Origin: Bacillus sp. FJAT-27245
GTDB taxonomy: Bacteria; Bacillota; Bacilli; Bacillales; Cytobacillaceae
Length of the DNA: 64,000 bases
Reading direction: 5' to 3'
NCBI RefSeq assembly: GCF_001273955.1
Contig: NZ_LIGI01000001.1
Coordinates: 3,507,030-3,571,029, forward strand
Below are positions 18,166 to 27,062 of the stretch, piece by piece. The translations under genes were made by a program, and so were the position numbers. Numbering within the stretch: position 1 is the stretch's first letter; the number at the start of each line of letters is the position of its first letter. The notes under the pieces were generated by a model, which saw nothing but the letters and a program-made list of their open reading frames with translations, was not told the origin of the DNA and did no database searches.

Positions 18166-21100
18166 AATCCTCCCCACAGGTTCTATCAATCATATCTGTA
18201 AAGCAATTATAGCCATCTCTGTGAACCATGATTATGGTTGATACTTCCGGTGCCATGTTGGGTAGTTTTTCGTCAGGCACGGCTGCTATTAGCTGAAAAT
18301 TCATCGTTTTTATCAAACGTAGGCTGGTTTGAATTCTTTCTTCATCCATTTTATTAAATGCTTCATCAAAAACAACGAGTCTCATTGTTTTATTCGAGCT
18401 ATACAACTGATTAAAGGAAGACAAAATCGCTATGTAAAAAGGAGTCTGCGTCTCGCCCCCGGACTTCTCTTTGAGCACTTGAGAAAACTTGATATCGACG
18501 CTCCCATTCGAAATAATAATATCAAAGTCCAAATAACGGCGATAATCCGTAAACTCTTCCTGCTCTCCTGCTTCACCCTTTATCAAAACATCAAATAACT
18601 CATGAAGAGATTGGTGTTTCTCATCTTCTGGCAGGTCGAATAAAGTCCCTTCCTCCATAATATTCGGATCCATGATGACATTATAAAAGCGTTTATACTT
18701 TTCGCTCGATTTAACTTCAAATTGATAGCTTTCCTGGTGAAAAGGAAATTTTTTAAGGGAGTCATTTAGAATTCTAAATTGCATTCTGGCATCTTCTATG
18801 GCTTCTCTTAGTTTATAGATAAAATGAGATTTGAATTCTTCTTCAGACTGTTTTAGCGCTTCTTCCAACTTCTCTTTATAAGATTCAATATCAATATCGA
18901 TTTGTTCAAGCAAATGTTCATATTCATTGTTATCCTTAGCATCTTCATTACCGCTATAGAAATGCTTTATATTATAGTCATGCCGTACATTTTTAAGTTT
19001 ATCGAACCTTTTTTGCGCCTGGGTCTCATTACCCTTTTGGTTACCGAGCCAATTTTCAATCTTCTCTGAAAGTGGGACAGACTGCTTTTCAGCCTCTTTA
19101 AGCCGATCCATCGCCGCATTATACATTTCAGGGGAATGCTCTTTCTTCCACGTACTGACGCACTCTATTAAATTCAACATTTCTCCTTTCAAATTTCCTA
19201 GGAATTCTTCTTGCTGCTCACACCTTACTTTTGTACCTACTATTTCACCACTTAATCGTTTAATTTCCTCTTCCCAGTGTTTCTCTGTTCGTTTACAGTT
19301 CTCGTAATCTGTTTTCAGCCTTTCAATCCCCTCAAAATCAAGCTGAGAAAGCTGTTGTTTAAGCTCCCTATTAACTGCTTCAAGTTTGCTAATCTTAATG
19401 GGCAAATCCAAGTCCTCGCTAAACTTTTGGTATTGGCTTCGTTTTTCAGCAAGGTTATTTTTCCACTTTTCAAATAGCTGTTGGAGTACTCCAATTTCCA
19501 CAAGCGCCATTTTAGTGTCATCAAGTTCTTGTTGCTTTAACTCCAACTGCCTGGGGATTGCTTTTGTTCCAATATAAGGAACTTGGTACCTTTCCTTTTT
19601 TATCTGCCTGGCCGTAAGATTCTGATATAGCATACAGCTACTCGTAATGGCTGCTCGATGCTGGCTGAGTCCCTTTTCTGAAGTAACCTTCATGAGTTTC
19701 CCGAGCAAGTGGTCAATTCTTGCTTTAATAACCTTGTTCGGGGTTTCAAGTTCTCCCGCAAGCGATCCTTTTTGGACTAACCCCAAATACTCCTTTTCCT
19801 CGTTTGTATTAACCAAGCCAGCCCCCTCTATTTTAAGGTTCCACTTTTCTCGTTCATAAGCAGATAAAGCTTGCTCAAAAAAAGCCGGTTCAACTAAAAC
19901 ATCAAACTTTTGGGTGTGCAAATAGCCCTCTATGGCATTTCTCCAGGCTTCGTCCACCACTTCCATTTCCTCGCAAAAAATCCATACCTGAGATTTTCCG
20001 CTGAGCTCTCTCTCTAGTAAATCTTTCAACGCCTTAACCGAAGAGGGGTAGGTTACTTTCTTATTTTTTAAGTTTTGAATATCAGTATTTAGTTTACTAA
20101 TTTTTCCTTTCAACTCGGTTATCTGTTTGTCAGTATCATTTTTTGCCACAACAAATTTGTTGTATAGATCGGAGAGTTCCACCCCAAGCTTGTCTAGCGT
20201 TTGCTTATTATCAAGGTTATTCTCCTGGGTTGGAGCTTTTAGTCCAGCAAGAATGGACTCAAGGGTTTGAATACCCTCCTCCATGAAAGTACGGTCGCTA
20301 CATTCCCAATATGGATTATTAGGCAAAGATTTTAAGTCCTCTATCATTTGTTTTTCGGTCTCTATTTCAGCAATGAAAGCCCGAAACGTATTTTTCATTT
20401 TCGACAGCACGTCTGAATTCTCATTAATTTTCTTTGTAAGCTCTTCCTGCTTGTTTTTGTCTTTATAACTCTGCCATTTCTGGAAAGCGGTTAGACTATT
20501 TTCCTTTGCTGTTTCATGCTCTTTATTGGCTTGTTCCTGTTCAACTGTTAAGTGATTAATCTTTTCTTGAAGTCCAGATATGGAAATTGATAATTTTTTG
20601 ATATCCTCCTTCTGTTTTTCAAGTTCTAACGACCTAATTACATATTCCTGCTGGGCTACTGTGTCAAGCCCTTTCTTATATTGTGAGTATATGTCTTTAA
20701 TTGAAGATAAATGGGCTTTGCGAACTCCCATATCTTCCAATTCACGTTTATATTTTTGATGAATTTCAAAGTTTTCCTTCATGATATCAAGCTGAAGCTC
20801 TTTTTTGTCCAAGATATAGTCGTAGACAAAATCACGGACATTTTGAATCGGTTTAAAGGATAGTGCTTTTGAAAAAGAGGAGAAAAAGCGAGGATTCACA
20901 TGGCCCATCCGGCTTAACAAGGCCTTTTGATAACCTTCTTTTGATCTCTCCTGGATGGTTTTATTTTTGAGGCGCGCAACATAATGATGAAAACTATCCC
21001 GGTTTTTCAGATGGCCAGTTTCATTTAAATAGTTGATATTGTCCAGTGGGCAATCATTAATAATAAAGAACTCCTGGTCACAGTTATCATCCCTATACAC

Positions 21101-21430
21101 ATCAATAACCGTTCCGACGGTAAAATAACTGCGTTTCTTCTCATCAAAAAACTCCGCCATAATATATGTAGTAAAATCACCTTCTCTGATGTATTTTTGT
21201 TGGTCACTCCCAATTTTCCCTCTCAGGTAACTAATTAATGAACGCTTGGCATCATCATGTGCGGAAGAATTAAACCGAATCATCTTTAAGTTGGCAATAA
21301 ACAACACTTGTAGGGCATCTATGATTGTTGACTTTCCAGCCGCGTTCCTCCCAGTAATCATCGTTTGTTTTCCAAATATGATTTCCTCATCCTGAAAATA
21401 GTGCCAATTAATCAACTTCAGCTTCTTCAT
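18098..21430 (-). CDS. Wadjet SMC-like ATPase JetC
   Basis: 1110 residues of MukB/SMC type. Walker A is GRNAAGKS at 27-34. Long coiled coils run at about 240-460 and 640-900, with a hinge-like region near 470-640. Near the C-terminus are the signature SGGETQTPFY and Walker B LVVFDEAFNKMDEE. In the characterised system the JetABC complex extrudes DNA loops to sense small circular DNA. The start overlaps the jetB stop by 4 bp, so translation is coupled. Full length, no frameshift. Confidence 0.95.
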   Translation of the reverse strand: MKKLKLINWHYFQDEEIIFGKQTMITGRNAAGKSTIIDALQVLFIANLKMIRFNSSAHDDAKRSLISYLRGKIGSDQQKYIREGDFTTYIMAEFFDEKKRSYFTVGTVIDVYRDDNCDQEFFIINDCPLDNINYLNETGHLKNRDSFHHYVARLKNKTIQERSKEGYQKALLSRMGHVNPRFFSSFSKALSFKPIQNVRDFVYDYILDKKELQLDIMKENFEIHQKYKRELEDMGVRKAHLSSIKDIYSQYKKGLDTVAQQEYVIRSLELEKQKEDIKKLSISISGLQEKINHLTVEQEQANKEHETAKENSLTAFQKWQSYKDKNKQEELTKKINENSDVLSKMKNTFRAFIAEIETEKQMIEDLKSLPNNPYWECSDRTFMEEGIQTLESILAGLKAPTQENNLDNKQTLDKLGVELSDLYNKFVVAKNDTDKQITELKGKISKLNTDIQNLKNKKVTYPSSVKALKDLLERELSGKSQVWIFCEEMEVVDEAWRNAIEGYLHTQKFDVLVEPAFFEQALSAYEREKWNLKIEGAGLVNTNEEKEYLGLVQKGSLAGELETPNKVIKARIDHLLGKLMKVTSEKGLSQHRAAITSSCMLYQNLTARQIKKERYQVPYIGTKAIPRQLELKQQELDDTKMALVEIGVLQQLFEKWKNNLAEKRSQYQKFSEDLDLPIKISKLEAVNRELKQQLSQLDFEGIERLKTDYENCKRTEKHWEEEIKRLSGEIVGTKVRCEQQEEFLGNLKGEMLNLIECVSTWKKEHSPEMYNAAMDRLKEAEKQSVPLSEKIENWLGNQKGNETQAQKRFDKLKNVRHDYNIKHFYSGNEDAKDNNEYEHLLEQIDIDIESYKEKLEEALKQSEEEFKSHFIYKLREAIEDARMQFRILNDSLKKFPFHQESYQFEVKSSEKYKRFYNVIMDPNIMEEGTLFDLPEDEKHQSLHELFDVLIKGEAGEQEEFTDYRRYLDFDIIISNGSVDIKFSQVLKEKSGGETQTPFYIAILSSFNQLYSSNKTMRLVVFDEAFNKMDEERIQTSLRLIKTMNFQLIAAVPDEKLPNMAPEVSTIIMVHRDGYNCFTDMIDRTCGEDYDGAVDSQAVSVQDSLFSFGQI

Positions 21431-21891
21431 CCATTTACATTCAAATCTTTGTCAAGTGGTTGCAACAATTGATAGTGAACACACAAACGCACATAATCAT
21501 TTAGCTTTGTCTTTGAAAAAGCAGCTAACTGGAACGTCGCATACTTTGCCTTTATTTCATATAGGTTAACGATTGGAAATTCTGATAAAGAGAGGCTTTC
21601 TCTTTTTTCCTGGTAAAGAATCCTCAGCACTAAAAGCCAAATGCTTTCTTCCTTGCTCAGCCTCTTTCGGTGCAATGCGGTTGGGGATGTCACAAAAACC
21701 GTTTCGTGCCTATCATCAATAACAAAATCCCAGCCAAGGAAGCGAAAAAATCCCTCAAGTTGTGGCTTAAGCCGGTTAGCAAGATAATAAGAATTCCTAT
21801 CTAATTCCTTTACAAGGACATTTACCGATATCAGTTTGTTTATGACTTCCTGGAGCTCTTTTTGTTCCAGTTCGCTTCCTTCTATAATCAC
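21427..21891 (-). CDS. Wadjet subunit JetB
   Basis: 154 residues, DUF4194-like, the small KITE-type winged-helix partner of the JetC SMC. It is recognised mainly by position between jetA and jetC, by size and by the LLVLRILYQEKRESLSLSEFPIVNLYEI segment. 4-bp overlaps with both neighbours indicate a tightly coupled operon. Confidence 0.88.
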   Translation of the reverse strand: MIIEGSELEQKELQEVINKLISVNVLVKELDRNSYYLANRLKPQLEGFFRFLGWDFVIDDRHETVFVTSPTALHRKRLSKEESIWLLVLRILYQEKRESLSLSEFPIVNLYEIKAKYATFQLAAFSKTKLNDYVRLCVHYQLLQPLDKDLNVNG

Positions 21892-23312
21892 CGCTTGGCC
21901 TCCCTTTTTTTGGTGTTATTCAGCATTATTGTCCGATCGTCAAATCGAAATTCTCCAATATGGAGAATACATCGTTCATTTGCCCTAACTAAACGATAGT
22001 CCGATTGTAAATCATATCCATATAGATAAACATAGGGTAAGTATAAATACTCTTCAATTGTTTTTGGGGCAAGCTCGGACATCCCCACTTCATTTCGGCC
22101 CCGAAGGCGTTCCAACACAAACTGGTTGATTTTTTGCCGATTTATTGCATTTTCAATTTTTTCTATGCTTTTGTTTCGAATTTTCTTTTTTAGCTCCTCC
22201 GATATTGGGATCACTTTATGTCTTTCAGGTTGGTGAGCTTCTCTTTTTTTTCTTGGAGCTAAGAGTGACTTTTCGACCAAAATATTTGTTTCATTTATAC
22301 GAAAGACCTCTGTTACAAAGTGGCCGAGACTCCCATCTTCTATTGTGAGCGCTTCCAATATTGAGGCAATTTTATATTCCATTCCCTGGTTATGCTGTGT
22401 TAAATAACGGGCTCGGTCATATGAGGATTTAAGGTATTGATGATGCCTTATGTCAATCTGTTCATATAATTCATCCAAGTTCCCATAGGTTTCTTGGATA
22501 AATTGCAGAGCGGTCTTTAGCCTCTCTTCAGCTTCCTCCAGTGAAGCACATAATCCTGATTTCATTGCATCATCTAAAGCAAGGCTAAACAATCCCTCAT
22601 CTACAGTCCATTGATGAACAGTCTCCAAAATTTTTAACCTGTATTTTGAAACATGATCAGAGGTCCTAAGGCGATGATAGCTTTTATCAACTATTTTTTT
22701 CATATAATTATCAAAGTGATGATCCAATACTTCCTGGAGTGATTGTTTGCTAACAACCTGCTCCATATGGCTTTTCATATTATTTAAAAGCAACCTCAAC
22801 TCCTCAATGAGTCTATCGGTGATGTTTGCTGCCTCAAAAATTGCCAAACTAGGTTGTTCTTCCATACTTTCGGAACTAAGAAGATAGTACGTATTTAGGG
22901 CATAGCTTTGCAATTCTACCTTTCTTGCCTTGCACAAATCCTGAAGCACTCCAAGAATTCTGATTGAGTAATGGGGCAAAATTATATACTGTTTAAAATT
23001 ATTCCTCGTTTCAACATCTATCCACTTCATCTGTAGGAGTTTTCTCAGCAATGCATTTGCTTTTCCTCTATGTATCCCTTCTGTCTCGTCTGAATAACCT
23101 AGCCTTTCTTCTTCAGGTTCAAACTCGACTCCCAATTCTTCATATGTCTCAATCAATTCTTGGAATAAATCTCTCATAAGCTCGTAATCTATTCCAAATC
23201 TGCTGATTTTATATTGCTCGTACAGCGAGAGAACCGCTTCAGCGTAAATATCCTTATTGCCTCCCGAAAATAAGCTAAAAAAGCGGTCAGGCAATACTTC
23301 AAAGAGCTTCAT
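21888..23312 (-). CDS. Wadjet subunit JetA
   Basis: 474 residues; kleisin-like, winged-helix N-terminus (MKLFEVLPDRFFSLFSGGNKDIYAEAVLSLY), central helices and a C-terminal winged-helix-like part ending in REAKR. It resembles the JetA family of the non-type-I Wadjet systems in Firmicutes; I cannot assign the subtype with certainty. First gene of the operon; the ATG follows AGGTGGTCC. A promoter should lie in 23320-23400. Confidence 0.9.
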   Translation of the reverse strand: MKLFEVLPDRFFSLFSGGNKDIYAEAVLSLYEQYKISRFGIDYELMRDLFQELIETYEELGVEFEPEEERLGYSDETEGIHRGKANALLRKLLQMKWIDVETRNNFKQYIILPHYSIRILGVLQDLCKARKVELQSYALNTYYLLSSESMEEQPSLAIFEAANITDRLIEELRLLLNNMKSHMEQVVSKQSLQEVLDHHFDNYMKKIVDKSYHRLRTSDHVSKYRLKILETVHQWTVDEGLFSLALDDAMKSGLCASLEEAEERLKTALQFIQETYGNLDELYEQIDIRHHQYLKSSYDRARYLTQHNQGMEYKIASILEALTIEDGSLGHFVTEVFRINETNILVEKSLLAPRKKREAHQPERHKVIPISEELKKKIRNKSIEKIENAINRQKINQFVLERLRGRNEVGMSELAPKTIEEYLYLPYVYLYGYDLQSDYRLVRANERCILHIGEFRFDDRTIMLNNTKKREAKR

Positions 23313-23607
23313 ATATGGACCACCTTAGGTGTTGTTATATTAAATAAATTATAGCATACAGGAAGGAAATAATAACCATTCGCCATAGACCCTAATCTTT
23401 ATTGCATTAGAACAAATGATAGACACTTTGTTTCTTTAATGTTGGTTTAATAAAAGCAATGGAAAGGGAAGCAAGACGATAGTACTTCAAGTTGACTTCA
23501 TACCCTTCCCAAATATCTTGTACCATTTGCCAGCAACGCGAAATATAAATGAATAGAGCTTTTTTGTGGATTGGTGCTTACCCCAGGAGCTATCCCTACA
23601 AAAGAAG

Positions 23608-23643
23608 CCTCCGTTCTAACCGTGCTAGCGGTTAGAACGGGGG
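23608..23643. repeat. Hairpin element H3
   Basis: CCTCCGTTCTAACC / GGTTAGAACGGGG with loop GTGCTAGC; A-rich 5' flank. Member of the dispersed hairpin family; here not next to a gene end. Confidence 0.75.
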
Positions 23644-23933
23644 ACCAATTACTCATTCCACAACTTATCGAAACCGCACTACGATAATACCTAGAAGATG
23701 AATCACGTAATTCTCCCCGACTTCACCCTGCATCTTACCGAATGAAAAACGGGAACCGCCACCGCTTTATTATTGAACAAAACACTTATAAATTTAGTGT
23801 TTTCCATCATCGCATGCCTGCCTCTAGCAGCAGGCCCGAAAATACCCACCACTCGCCTTACCCCCCGCACCACTTGAACGGCAAAACTATTGAAAGAGAA
23901 AACTCCCTTCTTGTTGAACAATGACGTGTTGCC

Positions 23934-23985
23934 ACCGGGACGTTTCTCCTAGCATCTATAAGCCATCCGAACCGTCCCTAGGGTA
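23934..23985. repeat. GGGACGGTTC-type inverted repeat, copy 1
   Basis: GGGACGTTTC ... GAACCGTCCC, 20-odd nt apart around the shared centre GCATCTATAAGCCA. Related copies are at 24783 and 26775. Confidence 0.6.
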
Positions 23986-24098
23986 AATCTTGGTTAAGCG
24001 TGCAAAATCGTAGCGGGCAAATCAATATCTGTGGAATACATTACTAATAATAAACAACTCAGGTACTTTAAATAAGCTACCTAAACGCATTCAGCACT

Positions 24099-24647
24099 CT
24101 ATTTCTTCCCACCACCAAACCTCCTAAACTGAATCTCATTCCTAGTTTCATCATCTGGCAAAAAGGCATATTCCTCTTTAATCAATACTGGAGCTATATA
24201 GGAATACATCGCTCTTGCTTTCACTTTACTCTTTAGCCAGGTTCCCATACTCTCTGCAGTGGGGTTTTTTAGGGTGGGTTCACCTATTAAGACCCGCTTA
24301 CCTGAAAATGTATGAAGCAATTCTTTATAAACTTCACGATCAATAAACTCATACTTATTATGGCCAAAGTAAATCATAGTTCCTTCTTCAACTGACCCTT
24401 TATACTTAAAAGACTTCCCTCTTGAAACAGTAAACAATTCAACTGCATCAGCAACTGGCTCCATTTCGTTGTTCCCTCTTCGTTCAAGTAATTCGTGTAG
24501 TCCATCTAGTTTAGAAAGAATCTCCAGGACCAACTCGGGTTCTCTTCCTCTTTCTTCCAAATAATCTATAACCAATTTCCACTTGGCCAACAGCTTGTCT
24601 TCATCCTTAATAATCTTCTTCTCATTTACCTTCATTATCATCCTCAA
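24099..24647 (-). CDS. Hypothetical protein next to the Wadjet operon
   Basis: 182 residues (a start 12 bp further in, at MKVNEKK, is also possible), charged, mixed alpha/beta. The segment SRGKSFKYKGSVEEGTMIYFGHNKYEFIDREVYKELLHTFSGKRVLIG looks like one small folded domain. No membrane segments and no motif I recognise. It lies between jetABCD and a PD-(D/E)XK nuclease gene on the same strand but is separated from both by 200-800 bp, so it is probably its own transcription unit. A defence-related role is only suggested by position. Confidence 0.6.
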   Translation of the reverse strand: MRMIMKVNEKKIIKDEDKLLAKWKLVIDYLEERGREPELVLEILSKLDGLHELLERRGNNEMEPVADAVELFTVSRGKSFKYKGSVEEGTMIYFGHNKYEFIDREVYKELLHTFSGKRVLIGEPTLKNPTAESMGTWLKSKVKARAMYSYIAPVLIKEEYAFLPDDETRNEIQFRRFGGGKK

Positions 24648-24782
24648 TCCGCCTCTTTCTTTTTTGGATCCTCAATACACTACTTTCCATTCTGAACCCG
24701 GACCACCACACTAAACCTAGTATCTTCTATTATAATATAGTGTAAAACGCCCCATTTGAACTCCGCAAAAAACACAACACCA

Positions 24783-24835
24783 CCAGCACGGTTCCTGCGG
24801 CATCTATAACCCACCAGAACCGTCCCCATGGTCTA
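24783..24835. repeat. GGGACGGTTC-type inverted repeat, copy 2
   Basis: CACGGTTCCTG ... CAGAACCGTCCCC around GCATCTATAACCCA. Same family as 23934 and 26775. Confidence 0.6.
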
Positions 24836-24858
24836 CGGTGGCTTTCCGGGCACCTATC

Positions 24859-25887
24859 TCATTTTGTCAACGCATCCAACAGTTCATAAGCTTTCTCACT
24901 AATGTTTGTTGGATTCTCGTTAAAAGGGAGAGAGCTGTGGACTGCTAGTTTGTTTCCTTCCATTCCTCCGTAAATGCCCTTGTTGCTGCAAAATTCTTTT
25001 AAATCGACTCCGTTACCCCTTTGTATGATTTCAATTCTCCAGCCATTATGATCAATAATGACATCAAGGGCGATTTTGACATTCCCATTTAGAACCAGAT
25101 CGGTTACCGCTATATCGTATAATTGGTTAAGGTCTCGGTACTCCCATTTTGTAAGTTTTATTTCATTGATGGTTTCCGGAAGCAGGGAATTAACCTCTTT
25201 CACTTTTTTGCGGAGAGTATTCCTGTATACATTAATATCCTTGATTAGCCGCATCAGCTCTTCGTTATTCTGCTCTATGAACTTAACAAATGTTTCATCC
25301 ATTTTTGTTCCCTCTTTCAATTTTCGTACATTGTCCATTAAGTCTGCTAGAATTTGAAAGTAACGTAAATTGACTGTTTCAATGATGTCCCCTAATAGGG
25401 CCCTTACGTTTTTAAAAAATGCTTCATATGTAATAACACTAAAACCGTCTACTTGGCTATAGCTTAAAGGCGCCGTTAAACATAAGACAATAGGGTATAT
25501 TTTTCTGTTAGGATACTCAATTTTTATAAAGTCGAGGTACCCATTCAAATCATTGTACAAAGGAGCAAAGATTTTATTTTCAATGATTATGACAATCTCT
25601 TCACTTATTAACACAATATCAATAAAAGTGCCTTTACTAGTTCTTACCTCCCTTTCTACCTCCCATCCATCAGTGATGCTTTTATAATCCTGCCCGACCG
25701 CCTGTAGGATTGCTTCAATCAAAGTCGTTTTCAAATCATGGGGCTTGGAAGGATCAAAGAAAAATGCAAGGACATTTGAGATCACCGTTTCATAATGCGG
25801 AAACCCACATATCTCAAACAAATTTTCATTTTCCTTTGGCAATGACTCACTAAATGAAGAAAAGCTTTTCAGAATCCCTTCGTACAA
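24859..25887 (-). CDS. PD-(D/E)XK nuclease superfamily protein
   Basis: 342 residues. The nuclease core is at the N-terminus: NLFEICGFPHYETVISNVLAFFFDP (typical opening of this family), then W75-EVEREVRTSKGTFIDIVL with D90 and IIIENKI with E103-x-K105, the D...ExK catalytic set. The C-terminal half is helical, with a hydrophilic segment and no second catalytic domain. Relatives are usually annotated as PDDEXK-like family proteins and many sit in defence islands. Here it is 1.5 kb from the Wadjet operon. It could be a restriction-type enzyme of unknown trigger. Monocistronic, ATG after GGAGGGGG. Confidence 0.8.
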   Translation of the reverse strand: MYEGILKSFSSFSESLPKENENLFEICGFPHYETVISNVLAFFFDPSKPHDLKTTLIEAILQAVGQDYKSITDGWEVEREVRTSKGTFIDIVLISEEIVIIIENKIFAPLYNDLNGYLDFIKIEYPNRKIYPIVLCLTAPLSYSQVDGFSVITYEAFFKNVRALLGDIIETVNLRYFQILADLMDNVRKLKEGTKMDETFVKFIEQNNEELMRLIKDINVYRNTLRKKVKEVNSLLPETINEIKLTKWEYRDLNQLYDIAVTDLVLNGNVKIALDVIIDHNGWRIEIIQRGNGVDLKEFCSNKGIYGGMEGNKLAVHSSLPFNENPTNISEKAYELLDALTK

Positions 25888-25971
25888 AGTAAACCCCCTC
25901 CTAAACTCTAATATTAGCCTTCACTCATCATTGGTATAATTTAACTATATACCAAAGAATGGAGGATGAAT

Positions 25972-26122
25972 ATGGGGAGCCAGATAGATTATTTGATTAA
26001 ATAGGTTTTTCCGACCTGGTCCATTCCAGAGCCGATCAGAAAAAAAGATTTTTCACGATTACAGAAGAACAGTACACTAGTTTAGAAGTGGAAATACCTA
26101 AAAAAGCCGACCATCCAATTTG
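25972..26122 (+). pseudogene. Possible decayed small gene
   Basis: ATG 25972 has a good ribosome site (ATGGAGGATG) but the frame stops after MGSQIDYLIK. A one-base shift continues as GFSDLVHSRADQKKRFFTITEEQYTSLE and VEIPKKADHPI to a stop at 26122. It may be a ~50-codon gene broken by a frameshift. A TATAAT-like -10 lies about 35 bp before the start. Confidence 0.35.
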
Positions 26123-26172
26123 AACCCTTACAAAAGGTAAACTCCAAATACCCCAGTTCACCATGCACAGAA

Positions 26173-26212
26173 CGCCCCCGTCAGAACCTCGGTAGCGGTT
26201 CTGACGGGGGCG
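26173..26212. repeat. Hairpin element H4
   Basis: Perfect 16-bp stem CGCCCCCGTCAGAACC / GGTTCTGACGGGGGCG with loop TCGGTAGC. Member of the dispersed hairpin family. Confidence 0.85.
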
Positions 26213-26342
26213 CTAACTTTCAACCCCAAAATTTTACCACTTTTTGAACTTTTTGTGTCTTTTGTGTGTCATTTTTCTGAAAATTATAATATAATAAAAA
26301 CAGACATAATGTTATATTCATATAATTATTAACATCTAGATA

Positions 26343-26669
26343 GTGGAAACTATGAAACAAATCTATAATGAAGGGAAGATGGGGATGGAAGCAAATGTAT
26401 GCCAACACTGCGGGCAGACTGCGTTTGTGGTTAAGGAAAAACCAGTCCAAAAAAAGGGGTTCATGTATGTTGTGATGGGGTGGATCTTTGCTGCACTTGC
26501 GGTAGTATTCCTACCAATCATTTTCGGCGGGATGGCCTTGTACATTGGGGCAAATACCTTTTTTGACTATAACAGGACGCACGGTGCAATCCTTATGGCC
26601 TGTGCCATGTTTGCCACATTGATAGGTTTGCTGTTCAGTACGTTAGTGGCTGGGACGTTTATTATCTAG
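26343..26669 (+). CDS. Small membrane protein with zinc-ribbon-like CxxC
   Basis: Up to 108 residues; the true start may be one of the ATGs at 26379-26387 (before MGMEANVCQHCG). It has a single CQHCG motif near the N-terminus, then two hydrophobic segments (about 41-65 and 78-106) separated by FFDYNRTHG. It looks like a small zinc-finger-plus-transmembrane protein of unknown role. It ends at a strong terminator. Confidence 0.65.
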   Translation: METMKQIYNEGKMGMEANVCQHCGQTAFVVKEKPVQKKGFMYVVMGWIFAALAVVFLPIIFGGMALYIGANTFFDYNRTHGAILMACAMFATLIGLLFSTLVAGTFII

Positions 26670-26671
26670 AA

Positions 26672-26712
26672 AAAAGAGGAAGGCCCTTGCTATGGATGCC
26701 TTCCTCTTTTCA
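26672..26712 (+). terminator. Intrinsic terminator
   Basis: AAAAGAGGAAGGC / GCCTTCCTCTTTT, 13-bp perfect stem, directly after the small membrane protein gene. Confidence 0.9.
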
Positions 26713-26774
26713 TTCTCCTTTAGCAATACCAACAGTTCTTGGCTTTCAAATGAGCCCCACCCATGAAGCCACCG

Positions 26775-26832
26775 AAAGCCACCGGGGCGGTTCCTCTTGC
26801 ATCTATACGCAATCCGAACGGTCCCCAAGGTC
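26775..26832. repeat. GGGACGGTTC-type inverted repeat, copy 3
   Basis: GGGGCGGTTC ... GAACGGTCCCC around TGCATCTATACGCA. Confidence 0.6.
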
Positions 26833-26912
26833 TTGGGAATGAAAATGAAATTTTCGGCCAACACTTCTATATTTAAGGCTCAGTAAAAGGTGAGTGTTGA
26901 TTTTAATGAAGT

Positions 26913-27046
26913 TGATTGGAGCGGAGGGGACTGACTCCAGCGGGATGCAGCGGTACGTGGAGACCCCACAGGCGTCTAAGACGCCGAGGAGGCTCCACGG
27001 TCCGCCCCGCGGAAAGCATGTCACCGGAGTGGAAATCAACAATCAA
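26913..27046 (+). repeat. ~130-bp dispersed extragenic repeat, copy 2
   Basis: Starts GGAGCGGAGGGGAC, contains GAGACCCC(A/G)CAGGC, GCCGAGGAGGCTCC and CCGCGGAAAGC, and ends near AAATCAAC. It is the inverted counterpart of 11838-11965. It abuts the 3' end of the asparaginase gene. Confidence 0.75.
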
Positions 27047-27062
27047 GATATCAGAGCCTTAT

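Larger units (their letters stand above)
23313..24098. other. Repeat-bearing intergenic region
   Basis: 786 bp without a convincing gene. It holds the jetA promoter region, the hairpin H3 (23608-23643) and an inverted repeat of the GGGACG(G)TTC type at 23934-23985. Two short opposing frames near 23703-23924 have no ribosome sites or family resemblance. Confidence 0.5.

Noticed and set aside
23703-23924. Two opposing 60-72-codon frames
   Set aside because: They overlap completely on opposite strands within repeat-rich DNA and have no start signals.
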